A stretch of 64,000 nucleotides of DNA from Desmodesmus armatus. Its lineage: Eukaryota > Chlorophyta > Chlorophyceae > Sphaeropleales > Scenedesmaceae. The stretch covers positions 175,494 to 239,493 of the forward strand of contig VIIQ02000024.1 of NCBI GenBank assembly GCA_007449985.2. The letters are read 5' to 3'. The notes beneath the pieces are model-generated. The model was given only the letters and a program-made list of their open reading frames with translations. It was not told where the DNA came from and did not search any database. Positions 29,259-49,590 of the stretch are shown piece after piece; position 1 is the stretch's first letter, and the number at the start of each line of letters is the position of its first letter. The translations under genes were made by a program, and so were the position numbers.

Positions 29259-30871
29259 GGTGCTGGTAACTTAGCAGCTGTGGTGGCGGGCAGGTGTTGT
29301 GGCGGGATCTGACAGGAGCAGCAGCAGCAGCATCAAGCGACTGGTACAAACAGTAACAGCTGGTGTCACACCTGCTGCAGGTGGTGTTTTTTGGTCAGCA
29401 GCAGCTATGCGACGCTGTCTGTTGGAGAGATGCAGATTTTTTCTCATGTCACATGCAGGTTTTCTCATGTTACATGCATCAACGCTGCCACAGTTTTGTT
29501 GTTGAGGCAAACAGCAGCAACGACGGCATTTGCGGTGTTCAGTTGCTTCATGCGTTGTGGGTCATCCAGTTGTTGGCACAGCCTGCATGTTGCCCTTGCA
29601 CGGCTGCAGTCAAGGGCCAATGAACATATAGGCGGCAGGGTTTCAAGATCTTCCGTCTTGTGAGTGCATGGCTTTTTGTGTGTGGCAACATTGCTGGTGG
29701 CTGCTGGTCGTCAGGCATTGGTCATGGGCTAGCCTGCAGGTGCTGTGGCCAGCATCTCCCAGGGTGCTGGACTGCAGCTTTCTATACACACTATCGTATG
29801 GGGATGTGGGCTTTATCGACAGGCTCATGCTGGGTTCATGACAGGAGTGTCATGACGGGAGTGCATTGCAGGGGTGGGTGCTGGCCCACATTACGCGTCA
29901 GCTGTGGGCATCGGGGTGTGCTGGTGAATGGCAGTGGTGAGCAGCCCAACCATGTGCATAGGAGCAGGTTGTGTTGATTGGGCAGCGCATACGTCAGCAG
30001 GACTTGACAAGCGGGTGCAGTGTGGTTGTCTTCTATGCAGCTCCCCAGAGCATGCAGGCTTTTCTGTTTGGAGTGTTCTTGCTTTGGCATGTTGGCGTGC
30101 TGTGTACCGTCAGGGTTTTCTGTCCTGTGATTTCCACGCCAGCCACTGGCTGCAGTTGTACCATCAACTTGTGTTGTATGTTTTATTGCTGGGTCATGTG
30201 TGACCCTGCTACATGCCTGATGTGTGGGGCGGGCGGGCGGGGGCAGGGGTGCCCGGGGGGGGGGGGGGGGGGGGGGCACCACGGTGGCTTGTGTTCAATC
30301 CGCGTCTGCGCATTGTGGATGTGTCTGTCATTGTTGATGCATGCTGCATAGTGTAAGTAAGGCGACCCAGAGCCATGGTCAGTGGCTGGTTGCTAGTGAT
30401 GTCAGAAGGAACATGTCAGGATGGCCCTATGGCCATGCTGAATGGTGGGAGAAAGTATTGAAGGCTAGATCCCTATTGCGTTGCTAGAGAAGCTCAGCTG
30501 ATCGTGAGTCAGATAATGCACTTCCGCAATCGACCCAAAACCTTGGACAGACCACTGTCGGTTTCCTGATTGTTTATAAGTTCAAGGTGGAACAAGGATC
30601 AAGGGATGTTCCTCTTGAAACCTTTGACGTGTATCATAGAAGTGCTGCGCGCTGTATGTTGGCGAATCGTGCATTGGCAGATCACAACACGATCTCTGTC
30701 CACTCTGGCCGATGTTGCAGTGTGCTGTACACCCAGGCTCTCTTTGACGTCAAGATTATTCTCATGAGTTAGTCGTTGGGGCAGCATAGTGGCTGAATCG
30801 ATCCTGTCCTCTGCTTCTGTGCTGTGTCATTGCCACACTGAGCTGAGGTCTCAGCATCCAGAGACAGAGCC
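29259..30871. other. Intergenic region with long 3' UTR candidate and a G-run
   Basis: I see no supported gene in these 1.6 kb. The first downstream TGTAA of the GARP gene is at 30352-30356, which would imply a 3' UTR of about 1.1 kb. A near-direct pair of about 20 bp (TTTTCTCATGT-ACATGCA) lies around 29439-29478. A run of about 21 G starts near 30257, preceded by GGGCGGGCGGGGG, giving G-quadruplex potential. Confidence 0.45.
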
Positions 30872-39367
<8,496 letters not shown>

Positions 39368-40294
39368 ACAGTGATGTACACACAGATGTATGAATCTTGT
39401 CGGCCTTGTAACCCCTATCTCTCAAAATGTCTCGCACGGTGCTGGGGGGGTGAGCAGCATTGATGGTGGGCAGCAAAGCAGGGCAGGGCTGCTTGGCCTG
39501 CAAAAAACATGCGTGGGTATGGAGCTGTGATTTGCGATGTTGATGAGCGCATCTGACTGCCAGACTGGCCACTCATCAAGTGAGACTGGCCAGCGTACAC
39601 ATGTGTAACTAACCCATTGCTGCCAATCACAACCATGGTCTGATTTGACAGAAGCAAGCGCACTTGTGTAACAGGAGAGTCTGTTGATTTGGGTGCCATG
39701 GCATAGTCAGTGATGCTGCTTCCACAGCTGCTCTGCATGATGACCCCACAAAGGGAGAAGACCAGGGGCAGCACTCACTCACAGAGCACAACATAGCTAC
39801 CCTTGACATGCTTGGTCCTGTGGCCCCGCCAAAAGTGACCACAGGACTGACCAAACCTTCACAAGCTGCTTCAAGTGAGGCAGCACACTCCGCCAACAGC
39901 AGCACATTTGAAAGACCACACCAGGCAGCCGGCTGCACATGTCCCAATACACAGAGCCTAGCATGCCCCTCTCAGCACTGGCAACCCTCAAGGATGACCT
40001 CACTCAAGTTGGCATCCCCACACAACGATGGCAATCCACACTGCATTAGCCCCAAGGCTGGCTGCATGACTTAGAGCCCCGCTGAGCACCAGCCCACTAA
40101 CAGGCAGGCACCCCCCACACAAACAAAGCACACACAGCTCTGCACAGCCATGAGGGACCGCGACCACAACAACACTGCTGACAGCAGCCACTGCCATGCA
40201 GCCCCACCAGCTGCCAGCTCCGCAACTGTTAGCTGCCCCCCCAGCCGCAGACACGTCAGCACAATAGGACTCAACAGCTGAAACCGCAGCCACA
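39368..40294. other. Convergent intergenic region (FAM91 and DUF98 3' ends)
   Basis: No gene is supported. The minus strand has modest open frames (39415-39774, 39797-40003) without splice structure or known domains. The FAM91 poly(A)-type signal is at 39407-39411. The rest presumably includes the DUF98 gene 3' UTR. Confidence 0.45.
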
Positions 40295-41082
40295 CTATGT
40301 AGCAAGGCCACCACCACCACTGCTACTGCTGTGTATGCTGCTGCTGCTGCCTGGTATGCTACCGCTGCTGTTGCTGCTACTGCTGCTGCCGTTTGGTCCC
40401 AGGTAAGTCTCCAGGCTGTTGCTGAACACCTCATGGATGAGGGTCAGTGGTGAACCATCGTGCCAGAAGAAGTACTGACGAGACCAAAATGGCCCTGCGC
40501 AGCCAAAGTGCTCCTCAAGCGCTGCATTGTCCCCCAACGACACCTGACACAGCAGCAGCAGCAGCAGCAGACATCAGCAGAAGGCATCAGCAGGACACCC
40601 AAGATTATCAGGTCTATCATATTGACGACTCACTGCAAACTGCATATTTGCACAAGACAGGACATCCGTACTAGGGCAGCTGTAATGTGTCCGCTGTGCC
40701 TGTTGCTGCTCCCTCAGGGCGGGTGCCCCTCCTGTGTCTGGAGACAAGCCCCCCCCCCCTCACCTCCTGTATCTCCCTGTACAGCTCCAGGTGGCCGCGT
40801 GCCAGGCTCACCCATATGGGTAGGTCACGGTCTGACAAGTACCTGAGAGGGAAGATGCAGAGGAAGACAACAAGCATGTCGGTGATGCGATCCGGGTGGG
40901 GCAAAGGTTTGTTTCAATAGCAGCAGGGCTGGTTGTGGTGCAGCCACAGCATGGTCGTACACAAATGACTTGAGACAGACCTGATACCACCAAGGCAAAA
41001 CCAGGTAGGACCAACATTGTATGAAGCATGGTGCCTGGACATCCCACCAGCTGACGACATGGCAGTAGTGTGGCGGCGGAGG

Positions 41083-41116
<34 letters not shown>

Positions 41117-42690
41117 AGTCAAGGTGAGGTGGCAACACACACTGGCGGCTGCTAGGCTGAACATGTTGGCATCTGCCCCTCCTCTCTTCCCCGCACTCAC
41201 TTGTCCACTGATGCTGATGCCCACCAACTGGCAGCATACACCAAAGGGACACGCGGCTGTGACCCACTCCACAACAACACCTGACAGCAGCAAGGGGCAG
41301 CAGGACATACACATGCATGAGGCCAGCATGTGCAGTATGGGCACAGCAGGCAGGTTCACAACCATATTATCATGTAGCGGCTGCTCGTTCTACCTGGGCC
41401 TTGGCCAGCTGCAGAAAAGCAGAGGGGAGAACTAGCCTCTAAACTAGCTAAGGCACAGTGCGCCGCAAAATGGACATAGCCTGTTGATGCTGCACCACCC
41501 ACATTGGACACAGCTGCCACCCTGGTGCATCATCCTCCAACAAGGAAGGCTGCGCCTGTGCCTGCCTGCCTACTCAACAACGACAATTGGTGGTGGTGGT
41601 GGTGATGGTGCTGCTGCTGCTCCTGCGACAACTGCTGCTGGTGTGTCTCACCTGTCGCTGCACGAGGGGTCCAGGTATCTGCAGGGCCTGCTGGGGCGGC
41701 TGCTGGAAGGGCTGCTGCTGCTGCTGCTGCTGGTCTGACAATAGCTCCATAGACAGACACTCCTGCACAGAAGGGACAGCGGTAGCGGTGAGAAAATGCA
41801 TGCTGCTGGAGAGCGCGGAAAGGTGTGCATTTGTCTGTTGCCATATAAGGTGAAGGCCAGACAACCACCACTCTGAAGGCAACGCCAAACGAGTGTCGGC
41901 ATTGGTACAGCTCAACATGCAGCCACTGGGAGCCAACGCCACTGCTGCCAGCTGACCCTTGGTCCGTCGGGTAGCCACCAAACAGGAGGGCTTTGAGGGC
42001 ACAGGCCCTTACTCACCACTTGAATAGGCTGTCCTGTCAGCAGCTGCAGGTGTCGCGTGACAGAACCGTCACTCAACAGCATCATCTGCAGCGACAGCAC
42101 AGCACTGTCAGCATTTACTGTATGGCGTGGACATGGTGGTGGGCTGCTCCCTCAACGCCTTTGGGTGGTGAAAGCCTTGAACCTCCCGACACATGCATCC
42201 AAGAGTGAAGAACAGTCAACTGAGTGTGATACTGTCGGCACATCGCGCTGTATAGAAACTGTCGCCAGCCTGGCACATGGTGCACGTGGCTTTCCTGCTG
42301 CTGCTGCTGCCATAAAGTGCTGGGTGTCTCGGTCTCCTTACCTTCCACGGTGCTGGTAAGGCGCTGGCAGGAGAACCTGCAGCCAAAGCTGCCTCCTCAT
42401 TACCCTGCAGCATCAGCAGCATGGAGCTGCTGAACATTTCTGCTTGTTTCAAGCCGTCAGCAGCTGCTGCGACAATGCAGACATGTGCTTACTCTCCAAT
42501 GAAGCGGCTTGTTGACGTCGTGCCATTCCAGCAGTCCCTGTTGAGCTGCACTGGCTATCTGGGTCCTCTGATCATCTGCTGGTGCTACTGCTCTGGCGCG
42601 CCTATGGCCTCTACTTGGAGCGCGAGGAAGCACAGGCCAAGAGTTTCGATCTAGCTGTACACATGGAGAGACGCTCGTTGATGCATGCAT
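40295..42690 (-). CDS. DUF98 / Ycf21 chorismate-lyase-like protein, probably plastid-targeted
   Basis: The family includes cyanobacterial chorismate lyase, which makes 4-hydroxybenzoate from chorismate for quinone synthesis. Seven exons join in phase: 42493-42690, 42342-42404, 42017-42085, 41652-41762, 41201-41280, 40764-40842 and 40295-40543, giving 282 residues. The first about 65 residues are basic (RAPSRGHRRARAVAP) and fit a plastid transit peptide. Family motifs in order are MMLLSDGSVTRHLQLLTG, GPLVQRQVLLW, PLVYAASWW, SDRDLPIWVSLARGHLELYR, and FGCAGPFWSRQYFFWHDG followed by HEVFS, whose Glu matches the conserved catalytic-region Glu of UbiC-type lyases. The C-terminus adds a Ser/Gly tail. 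The exon 1/exon 2 junction is the least certain; a shorter product starting at 42437 is possible. The plastid location and lyase activity are inferred. Confidence 0.85.
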
Positions 42691-43095
42691 CCTCAGCTGA
42701 TGTGAACAGGGCAAATGCAAGCGATCCACTGCTGGGTTGCAACGGCAGGTCTATGCTTGTCGGCGATGCAGCTATGCATCCCCGGGCTCATTGATGTTAC
42801 AAGTGGCTTCGGCACTGACTGCTACGTCGAGGGCACTGATGTGTCCAAGTGCATCCATGACATGACATGCAAGACATGAACATGACAGTTGACGTGGCTG
42901 CAGCATGACACGGCCGTTTGCTGCAAAATCTCTGCCACCCCGTCACGTAGTCAGCCCAGACAATTGGTGTTCCAACTCCTTAATCTCCTCCTGCCTGCAC
43001 ACAGCAGCAACACCAAGAACTGTCAGCAGATGTCAACTGTACTCACTGCCCTCCCATTGAGCTGCTGCCAGGCTTTCTGAGTATCCATGCTGCCA
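42691..43095. other. Intergenic between PYM 3' end and DUF98 gene
   Basis: No gene is supported. TTACA at 43096-43100 (TGTAA on minus) is a candidate poly(A) signal for PYM, leaving about 400 bp as promoter and leader for the DUF98 gene. Confidence 0.45.
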
Positions 43096-43241
43096 TTACA
43101 CTGCTGTCAATCTCAGCTGTTGCATGCGCACACACTCAACACGCACACCGGTACTTGTGCTCGCTGTGGGGCACAGCCACTGGCAGCAAGCCCAGGGGAC
43201 GCTGAAAGCCTTGGCAACACTCGACAACAGTCGACATCCTG

Positions 43242-45220
43242 TCAGCCACACAGATGATGCTGGAGGGTGTCTCTCTGCCACCCGCCTCGCCCGCAAGTGC
43301 CCAAGCCCCGCTGTCTCATCAGCTTCTGCAGCACAAGGTCCTGCCCAGCCCTGTCCCCTCCCTCCCTCCTCTGCCCCCCTCCCTCCTTCCAGCCCTTCCT
43401 CCCTCCCTCCGTCTCACCATCCAGGCATCTTTGCCACCTTCTCCTCCTCCTGTGCACTGAGTGCCTCACCAGCAGTCTGACGCTGAACCAGGGACTGACA
43501 CTGACGCACCTGGGAGGGGGGGGGGACAACACACATCAAGCACTCACAAGATGCACATTGAACTGCCCTCGTAAAATGCAATGTGGGTTGCAAGTCATGG
43601 GTCAAATGTCATGGTGTCATTGATTGAAAAAGTGCTTCGCAACCGGGCAGCATGCTAGCAGTGAAGTCATGACACGGCGGTACAAAAATATGCAACTGGC
43701 ACATGCCCACCCCCTCCTGCAACAGTTGGATTGGTCCGGGCATCCATCCATGTGTCCCGCTACAGCCACTTGAGCACAGGACAGACTGAAAGACCATATC
43801 AGCGGTTGCTAGCATGTGGGCAGCCTGCAGGCTTATACTCCACCCTTGGTACACCCCACAACAACCCCCAAGTGCCTCACCTTCTTGCTGAGGGCCTTGA
43901 TTTGCTTGTCCAGAGCTGCTGCTCCAGGGTCCCCACTCACTGCTGCTGCTGCTGCTGGTTGCTGCTGTGGTGCTGCTGCTGGTGGGGATTGACTGGCGGT
44001 GCATTAACATTCAACAGCAGTGAAAGGACAAGATAAACGATGTGTGACATCAAGTTCGCGGCGCGTCCACCTTGCTCTCAGCTGATGGTGGCAGAGGTGT
44101 GGGCATCTGGAACAGGTCTCCAGCTGACGAGGAGGCACCGGCGCCACACCCCACACGATGCAAGGCTGTAGCTGAAGGTGAGACACAATGCAAGGCTGTA
44201 GGGTGAAGGGCTGGTGCTGCACTGTAGTAACAGTTGCTACCAACTACGTGGGTGACAAGCACAAATGCTCTTGCTGCTGCTCCTGCGCCACAACAGTCAG
44301 CAGAGGTGGGGCAGCCCTTGCTGCCGTGGCGCCAACCCTCCCCACCCACCCCACCCACCCACTCACCCAGTTCACCCACCCCACCTGCTGGCTGGCTGCT
44401 GCTGCTTTTGACTGCCTCCTGCTGCCTCATCGGCCTTCTTGGCCTTGCGCTTCTCATTTTTCTTGGCTGACTTGCTCTTTGCTGCTGCAGAGGCACTCGA
44501 CTCCTCTGCACAACAGAGCGGCATTGGCAGGAAAAGGAACACATGACAAGGTACATGATGCAGAGGCAGGTGCAGGGCGCAGGGAACAGGCGCGAGCAGC
44601 AGAGGATGTGACGGAGCAGATACAGGCAATGACAGAACTGTCAAGGCGTGTTTGGGTATGTCGCAGCAACAGTGCTGGCTGGACCCCACCCCCTCCCCTG
44701 CGCCCCAGGCGGTGGCAGCCCATTCACTCAGCCTGCTGCTGCCCCCTGTAAGGTTGTGACCCTGCTTGGACATCTACACTACATGGCTTTGGGGGTTGCA
44801 TCACACACTGAGATGATCCTCCACACCAGGACCAGTGGCCACTCACGTTCTGGGTCCAGACCAGGGCACTTGGGGATGTTGCGGCGCGCCTGCAACCACC
44901 CATTTACAGTCACACAACTGTTGATTGTTGTGGTTCAAAGCAGACTGATGTGTCGTGCTAACAGCTGCAGTAGGTTAGGTGGCTCACAGACACTGAGCTT
45001 GTCAGTAGGCACTGCAGCAGACAGCAATGCTGGCAGTTTCATGCGCAGGAGTACAGCCCACAGACACACTCACCACCACTCCATTTGACTGATACACGGG
45101 CTGCTCGTCCTGCGGCACGTAGCCCGCTCTGATGCGTCTTTCCTTCCTGATCGTGCCATCTGGCCTTCTGCTGCCGGGTAGGAATTTCTCCCCTGAGTCT
45201 GTCACAACATATCCCTCCAT
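43242..45220 (-). CDS. PYM: PYM, partner of Y14-Mago (exon-junction-complex recycling factor)
   Basis: PYM binds the Mago-Y14 dimer with its N-terminus and the small ribosomal subunit with its C-terminus, removing exon-junction complexes during translation. Exon 1 (45074-45220) encodes the Mago-binding domain: [19 protein letters not shown], then [20 protein letters not shown], highly diagnostic. Exon 2 (44847-44889) has [12 protein letters not shown]. Exon 3 (about 44380-44505) is Lys-rich ([16 protein letters not shown]). Exon 4 (about 44071-44171) has [12 protein letters not shown]. Exon 5 ends at 43881 with [11 protein letters not shown]. Exon 6 (43418-43509) has [20 protein letters not shown] and [10 protein letters not shown], matching the PYM C-terminal helix. 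The start of exon 5 and the final exon near 43.3 kb are not settled. Each join I could check keeps phase, except those around exon 5. The ATG lies 24 nt after the stop of another minus-strand ORF. Confidence 0.88.
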
Positions 45221-45244
45221 GCTTTGTGTTCAAGTTGAGTTTGT

Positions 45245-46092
45245 TTACGACTCCAGTTGCTCGAATGCAGCCTCGACAAGCTGCTGAAAGTCACTTGGGC
45301 CTGCTTCTGCTGCTGCTGGTGGTGGTGCCGTCAGCCACAGGTGCGGCATATAAACAGTACCATAGCCAGGTTGGTTGATCAAGCTTGTGTGAGTCCTTTC
45401 TGAGGACCGTTGTGGCATGAAAGTGTACATGTTGTTTGAATGAAGTGCCAGCTGGGATGGGGTGTAAAGAGGGACGACACAGTTGGGGACACGACCAGGT
45501 GCCGAAGCAACCATACAAAGACTTAAAGGCCAGGGTTGGCAGTGCACACCTTGCCCCCTTGCAGGAGGAAGAGCTGGGGGGTTAGCCGGGGGGGGGGGGG
45601 GGGCTACCTTGACATTCCTTCTGGTGTCGTGCAGCTTGTGCAAGAGGCCTACTGTGCATTTTCACGTATGTAAAGATCAATGTCCTGTGCACTTTCGGGT
45701 CCTAAGCAAAGTTTGAGGCATGACCAGGCCGTTGGGTTGATTGAGTCATCATGATGACACCAGGTGGAGGGGTGATGACCTGGCGGAGTTGGTTGTGACA
45801 GTTGGTTACTGCTGTGGGTCAGCTGACCACTGGTGGCTGAAGGTTTGCCATCACTTATGCAGCATTGAAACTCACACGCATGCCATGCCGCCACCATGAT
45901 AGCGGCAAACTGTGCAGGATTGCAAAAGGGCAACTGGACTTGGCCTGCTGCACCTGGGGAAGGGTTGTCCAGCGGATATGTTTGCTGCTGTTTTGGACAG
46001 GCTGCAGAAGCCTTGTACCCTCGATGCTTGTGCATCTGATGAGGGCGGGAGTGTCTTGTTACCCAAGTTCTGTCTAGGTCCGCCAGGTGCAC
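45245..46092 (-). CDS. Unidentified protein, coding region directly upstream of PYM
   Basis: The terminal exon is convincing: an open frame from about 45520 to the stop at 45245, with PNCVVPLYTPSQLALHSNN, PQRSSERTHTS, GYGTVYMPHLWLT and an acidic Ala-rich end DFQQLVEAAFEQLES. Upstream coding sequence between about 45850 and 46092 (LPFCNPAQFAAIMVAAWHA followed by a GTGAGT donor) may be an earlier exon. I could not define the start or the intermediate splice sites. I do not recognise the family. The stop codon and the PYM ATG are separated by only 24 nt on the same strand, which leaves no room for a terminator and a promoter and suggests one transcript. Confidence 0.45.
45560..45604. repeat. Poly-G tract
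   Basis: A run of about 15 G near 45588-45603 lies within the unidentified minus-strand gene, where it reads as poly-C, probably in an intron ahead of the terminal exon. Confidence 0.7.
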
Positions 46093-46210
46093 TGCAAGCT
46101 CAACAGGAAGACCAGCACAGCAGCAAATGCGCCTAAGGCTGTCTGCGAAGCAAGGTCAGGCAACCTTGCGTGCTTTGTCACGGATTTACGTGTAAAAGAT
46201 GGAGTGTGCA

Positions 46211-46252
46211 GGGGTACTAACACTCCAACTATAGTTAGTAGGTTAGTACCCC
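46211..46252. repeat. Small hairpin with 11-bp perfect arms
   Basis: GGGGTACTAAC (46211-46221) pairs exactly with 46242-46252. Each arm is flanked on its outer side by GGAGTGT or its complement ACACTCC, extending the symmetry with a gap. It resembles the end-to-end remnant of a small foldback element and lies just upstream of the second MYND copy. Confidence 0.65.
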
Positions 46253-46334
46253 TGGAGTGTGTTTGGGTGGGTTTTTGCGTGATGTTTTGAAGCCTGACAG
46301 TAACTCTGTGGTCAGCCTGAAAGTGTGACGGAAT

Positions 46335-49300
46335 GCAACGTTGGACTGCCTGGGGTGCAGCATAGTCCTGCAAGGAGCCTTTGCCAAGACGGCAGGCAGA
46401 GCAGCAGGGCTTAACAACCTGGGTGATCAGGCGGACATGAACAAAGCTTTTCAGGACGTGCGTGTGGTGCTGACGGGTTGCAACCAGATGCTAGTTGGGT
46501 GCAGAGCAGCAGCATGTCGCGCAGCTGGCGGCAGCAGGCCTAGGCTATGTAGCAGGCTTTGTTCTTGAGCTCCTGCAGTCAGCAGCAACAGCTCAGCAGC
46601 AGGCAGCACAGGCAGGCCAAGCTGTGCTTGCACAGCTCCTGCAGGGGCTGGGCCCATGGGCTGGCCCTGTGCAGCATCATCGGAAATTTTGCAAAGGCTG
46701 AATCAATTGTCTGATGGGGGTCTGAAGGGGTTAGTGATTCAGCTAAGAGTTTAGTCAAGGCTGAAACGGCGCTGAATCAGGTGACTCGTCGGTCCGCACT
46801 GAAACAAGCGGGCTTTTCAGCGCGGACTGTTGATGCACGGCTGATCGGTCTGAAAGTAACGTTTTTGGGAAACAAAGCCACAGGTATCAGCATAGGATCT
46901 TTACAAACTTTGCAGGATCCGACCATTCCTGAAGTCGTCACGCCGTGACACCACACTTCCGAAACAAGTGAGAACAGTCCAACAAACATGTTGTGCACAA
47001 TACACAGCACATAGTTGGGGCAAAAAAAGCAGCATAAACCCAACTACCGTATCACAGTGTAGTCGCCCTAGACACCATTCCCCACTCTCCTCACTGCTGG
47101 ACACCGCACATGCTGGGGCACATGCTGGGGCACGAGCTTGACAGGTAGTTATGCAAGAACACATGCAAATGGTTGCCAGCAAGTATGACAATGGCCAGCT
47201 AGTGTAAAAGAGACATGGCTGTCTCGTGTGACATGAGCAGCCACCCCATAATGCAGCAAATCGCTGAGGCCCACTGCAAACAACACAAGCATGATACAAC
47301 AGACACCACGCATAGTTCAGCAAAACACGCAGCCCACCCAAGGCTCTGTCTGCTGGTGCAGCTGCTGCTGGATCGCCAGGACGCAGCTGGATGTGCACAA
47401 GGTGGCAGAGTTGCAACATAGCACACACTCCACAGCGCAATAAAACACAACACTGAAGGCAGAGATCAGCCGTTGTCTCATTTGCAGTGCCGGTTCCAGC
47501 AGCTGCTTTCAAACCTGCCTGCCAGCCATGCTGTGCCATAGCGTTGCTGGGAGCGGGCGTGTGCAGCTCCGATGCAGTCATAGTGCTAGAAGCAAGTTGG
47601 GAAGTGTCCCAGCTGATGCTTCCGCCATATACCCTGCAGACGTGCACAACATCAGGCAGTCGGGCGGTGGGGTTATGTATGTCATGCAGGTGAATGTACG
47701 CAGCTGCTGACAAGTTGGTTGGAGCTGTGTGCATCGCAGCATTTTGATCACTATGGTCTTGGGTCAATACCACTGCTGCTGCTTCTGCAGCATGGAGCTC
47801 GTTTGCGCCCACAGCTACTGCTGCTCCCAGCAGCCTGTACTGATGCCCTACTGCTATATATGCACATGCAGCAGGTCCTATCAACTGTCTGGTCATGTCT
47901 GTAAGCTCACCTGCTGATGACCAGCTTCGCCGCGAAGCATGGCATGCTGTGTAGTTCCAATAGCCCAGCTTCAAACATGTTGGAACTGCCTTGGCTGTGG
48001 GGTGTCCACTGCATCACTCTGGTGCCTGAACAAGCACAGGTTGTATGCATGCCTTCTTTGGAGCCTGCGTGTTGTCGGAAAGCACATAGCGGTTATCAGT
48101 TGTCCTACAGCTGCAGGCAGGTGACACTGTCTGGCTGATAAGGGCCGCACACTGGCAGCACCCGTACACTGCTGCGACAACAATGAGTGGCCTAAGAGAG
48201 CAAACCCGCACCAGCTGCACACGCAAGGTCCCCTTCATAGCTTGAGCAGTGTGCCACTGAACATCTTGGGTACGCCAGGCCACAGCAGCACCTCACCTTC
48301 ACTGCTGTAGACTTGTGGTACGCAGGTGTTGGACAGTCCAACTGGCATACGTGCCAGTGTGGGAGCTGCACAAATGATCTCGTTGTTGCGTGTGATTCCG
48401 CAGATGATCCAGCTTGAAAGGAGTCCCTCGCAGGCACAGCAGAGCTGTGGCTTCCCTGACTGGTTCTAACAGCACTCCCTCTGCACTCTGGCACGAAGCC
48501 TCCCAGAGCTTGCGGTTTGAGTATCCCATAAGCTGTTGTTTTGATGTTCAGCCGGCACTGGATGGTCTGTGCCCTGTTCCAACCATGCCATGGTGATGAT
48601 CTGAATGGTTTGCTGCACAGCTCGAACGATTGCACGGGGGTTGATCGAGGTCACCACGTGTGCGTATTTTTGCAATGTTGCTGTCGATAGCAACGGCTCA
48701 GGCAACACCGCGGCCTATTAGGTTAAACCATCTCTGACAGTTGAACACACTCACACCCCTTGTGACAGGGCCTCGTCGGTGCAACAGGCTACGCAGACCT
48801 TTTATCTTGATTGTCATGCAGCTTATTTGATTGTCTGTGCAGTCTTAGTATGTCTGGGGGGGGCTCTGGGCATTCTGAAGCAGTCTGAAGCTTCAGCACG
48901 ACTAGATCTTCACAGCACCACTGCCACATGACCGTTGGTGGCCTTCCTTGTGATCTGCGTGGCTGGAAGTGCTCAGGCTTGCTTGTACAATTGCATGTTT
49001 TGCTTGATGCAGTTGAATTTGGATTTCAGATCGTTCACTAGTGATCAGCATGAACAGCGAAGCGCAGCGGAACGACTGAAAGCAAAGCAGTGCAGGATCA
49101 GATACATCAGATAAAGATTTCAGCTTACACTGACGCCTGTTGCTGATTCAGTGGGTGGGCCCTCAGCAGTGTCAGTCCCTTCAGGGGCTTGGAGACAAGT
49201 GCCTGAACTGCACTGACTGGCTGAGGGCTCAGGCACTGATTCAGTCCCCTTCGATCAGTTGTTGCAAAATTTCCGATGATGCCAGCCGGCACAGCCTGCA

Positions 49301-49590
49301 ACTACCCCCTGTGCAAGTCCCTCACTCCTGAGCTGTCAGAGCAGCAGTTGGTGCTTGGGTCGTTGCGCAGGTCTCTGGCTGCCGTGTTGCCAGGTACTGC
49401 CAAGTGGCACACTGGAAGCAGCACACGCCAGCATGCAAGGCAGCGGCCGCAGCTGCCAAGACAGCAACATCAGCTATACCTGCTAATGCATGCCGAGTGT
49501 GATGCACGGGGCTGGCTGTTCAACTACCGCGTACAGCCTTGTTGGCGCTGCAGTCTGAATGTTTGTGCTGCTGTGCTTTGGTGTGTGTGA
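46335..49590 (+). pseudogene. Decayed MYND gene copy split by a transposon
   Basis: The 5' fragment (46335-46677) encodes VLQGAFAKTAGRAAGLNN and DMNKAFQDVRVVL. After a one-base shift near 46495 it reads [20 protein letters not shown], closely matching the 58.3-58.7 kb locus. The coding line then breaks at the 46678-49278 element and resumes at 49281 with [22 protein letters not shown]. In the zinc-finger part, frame changes and a small deletion remove the CSGC and RYCSKPC pairs. For example, GTACTGCCAAGTGGCACAC stands where the other copy has extra codons between GTACTGC and GGCACAC. Most zinc ligands are therefore lost, so this is a pseudogene independent of the insertion. Confidence 0.8.
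46678..49278. mobile_element. 2.6 kb TIR DNA transposon inside a MYND pseudogene
   Basis: The left end CATCGGAAATTTTGCAA is a perfect 17-bp inverted match of the right end TTGCAAAATTTCCGATG, with a 2-bp target duplication AT (46676-46677, 49279-49280). Removing the element and one AT recreates GCAGCATGCC, the sequence present in the uninterrupted 58.6 kb copy. The outer 200 bp on each side carry variants of CTGAATCAG, GTCTGAA and TGATTCAG. The interior contains a 357-codon minus-strand open frame (46901-47974) and other frames without a recognisable transposase, so autonomy is not shown. Terminal bases CRTCGGAAA and the 2-bp duplication are shared with the 1907-3332 element. Confidence 0.85.

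Noticed and set aside
39415..39774. Minus-strand frame as a gene between FAM91 and the DUF98 gene
   Set aside because: It has no family match and no splice signals in agreement, and it lies where two 3' UTRs are expected.
46901..47974. 357-codon minus-strand frame inside the 2.6 kb element as a transposase
   Set aside because: It is Cys/Ala/Leu-rich with no DDE-type spacing or domain I can recognise and no splice context; kept only as part of the element description.
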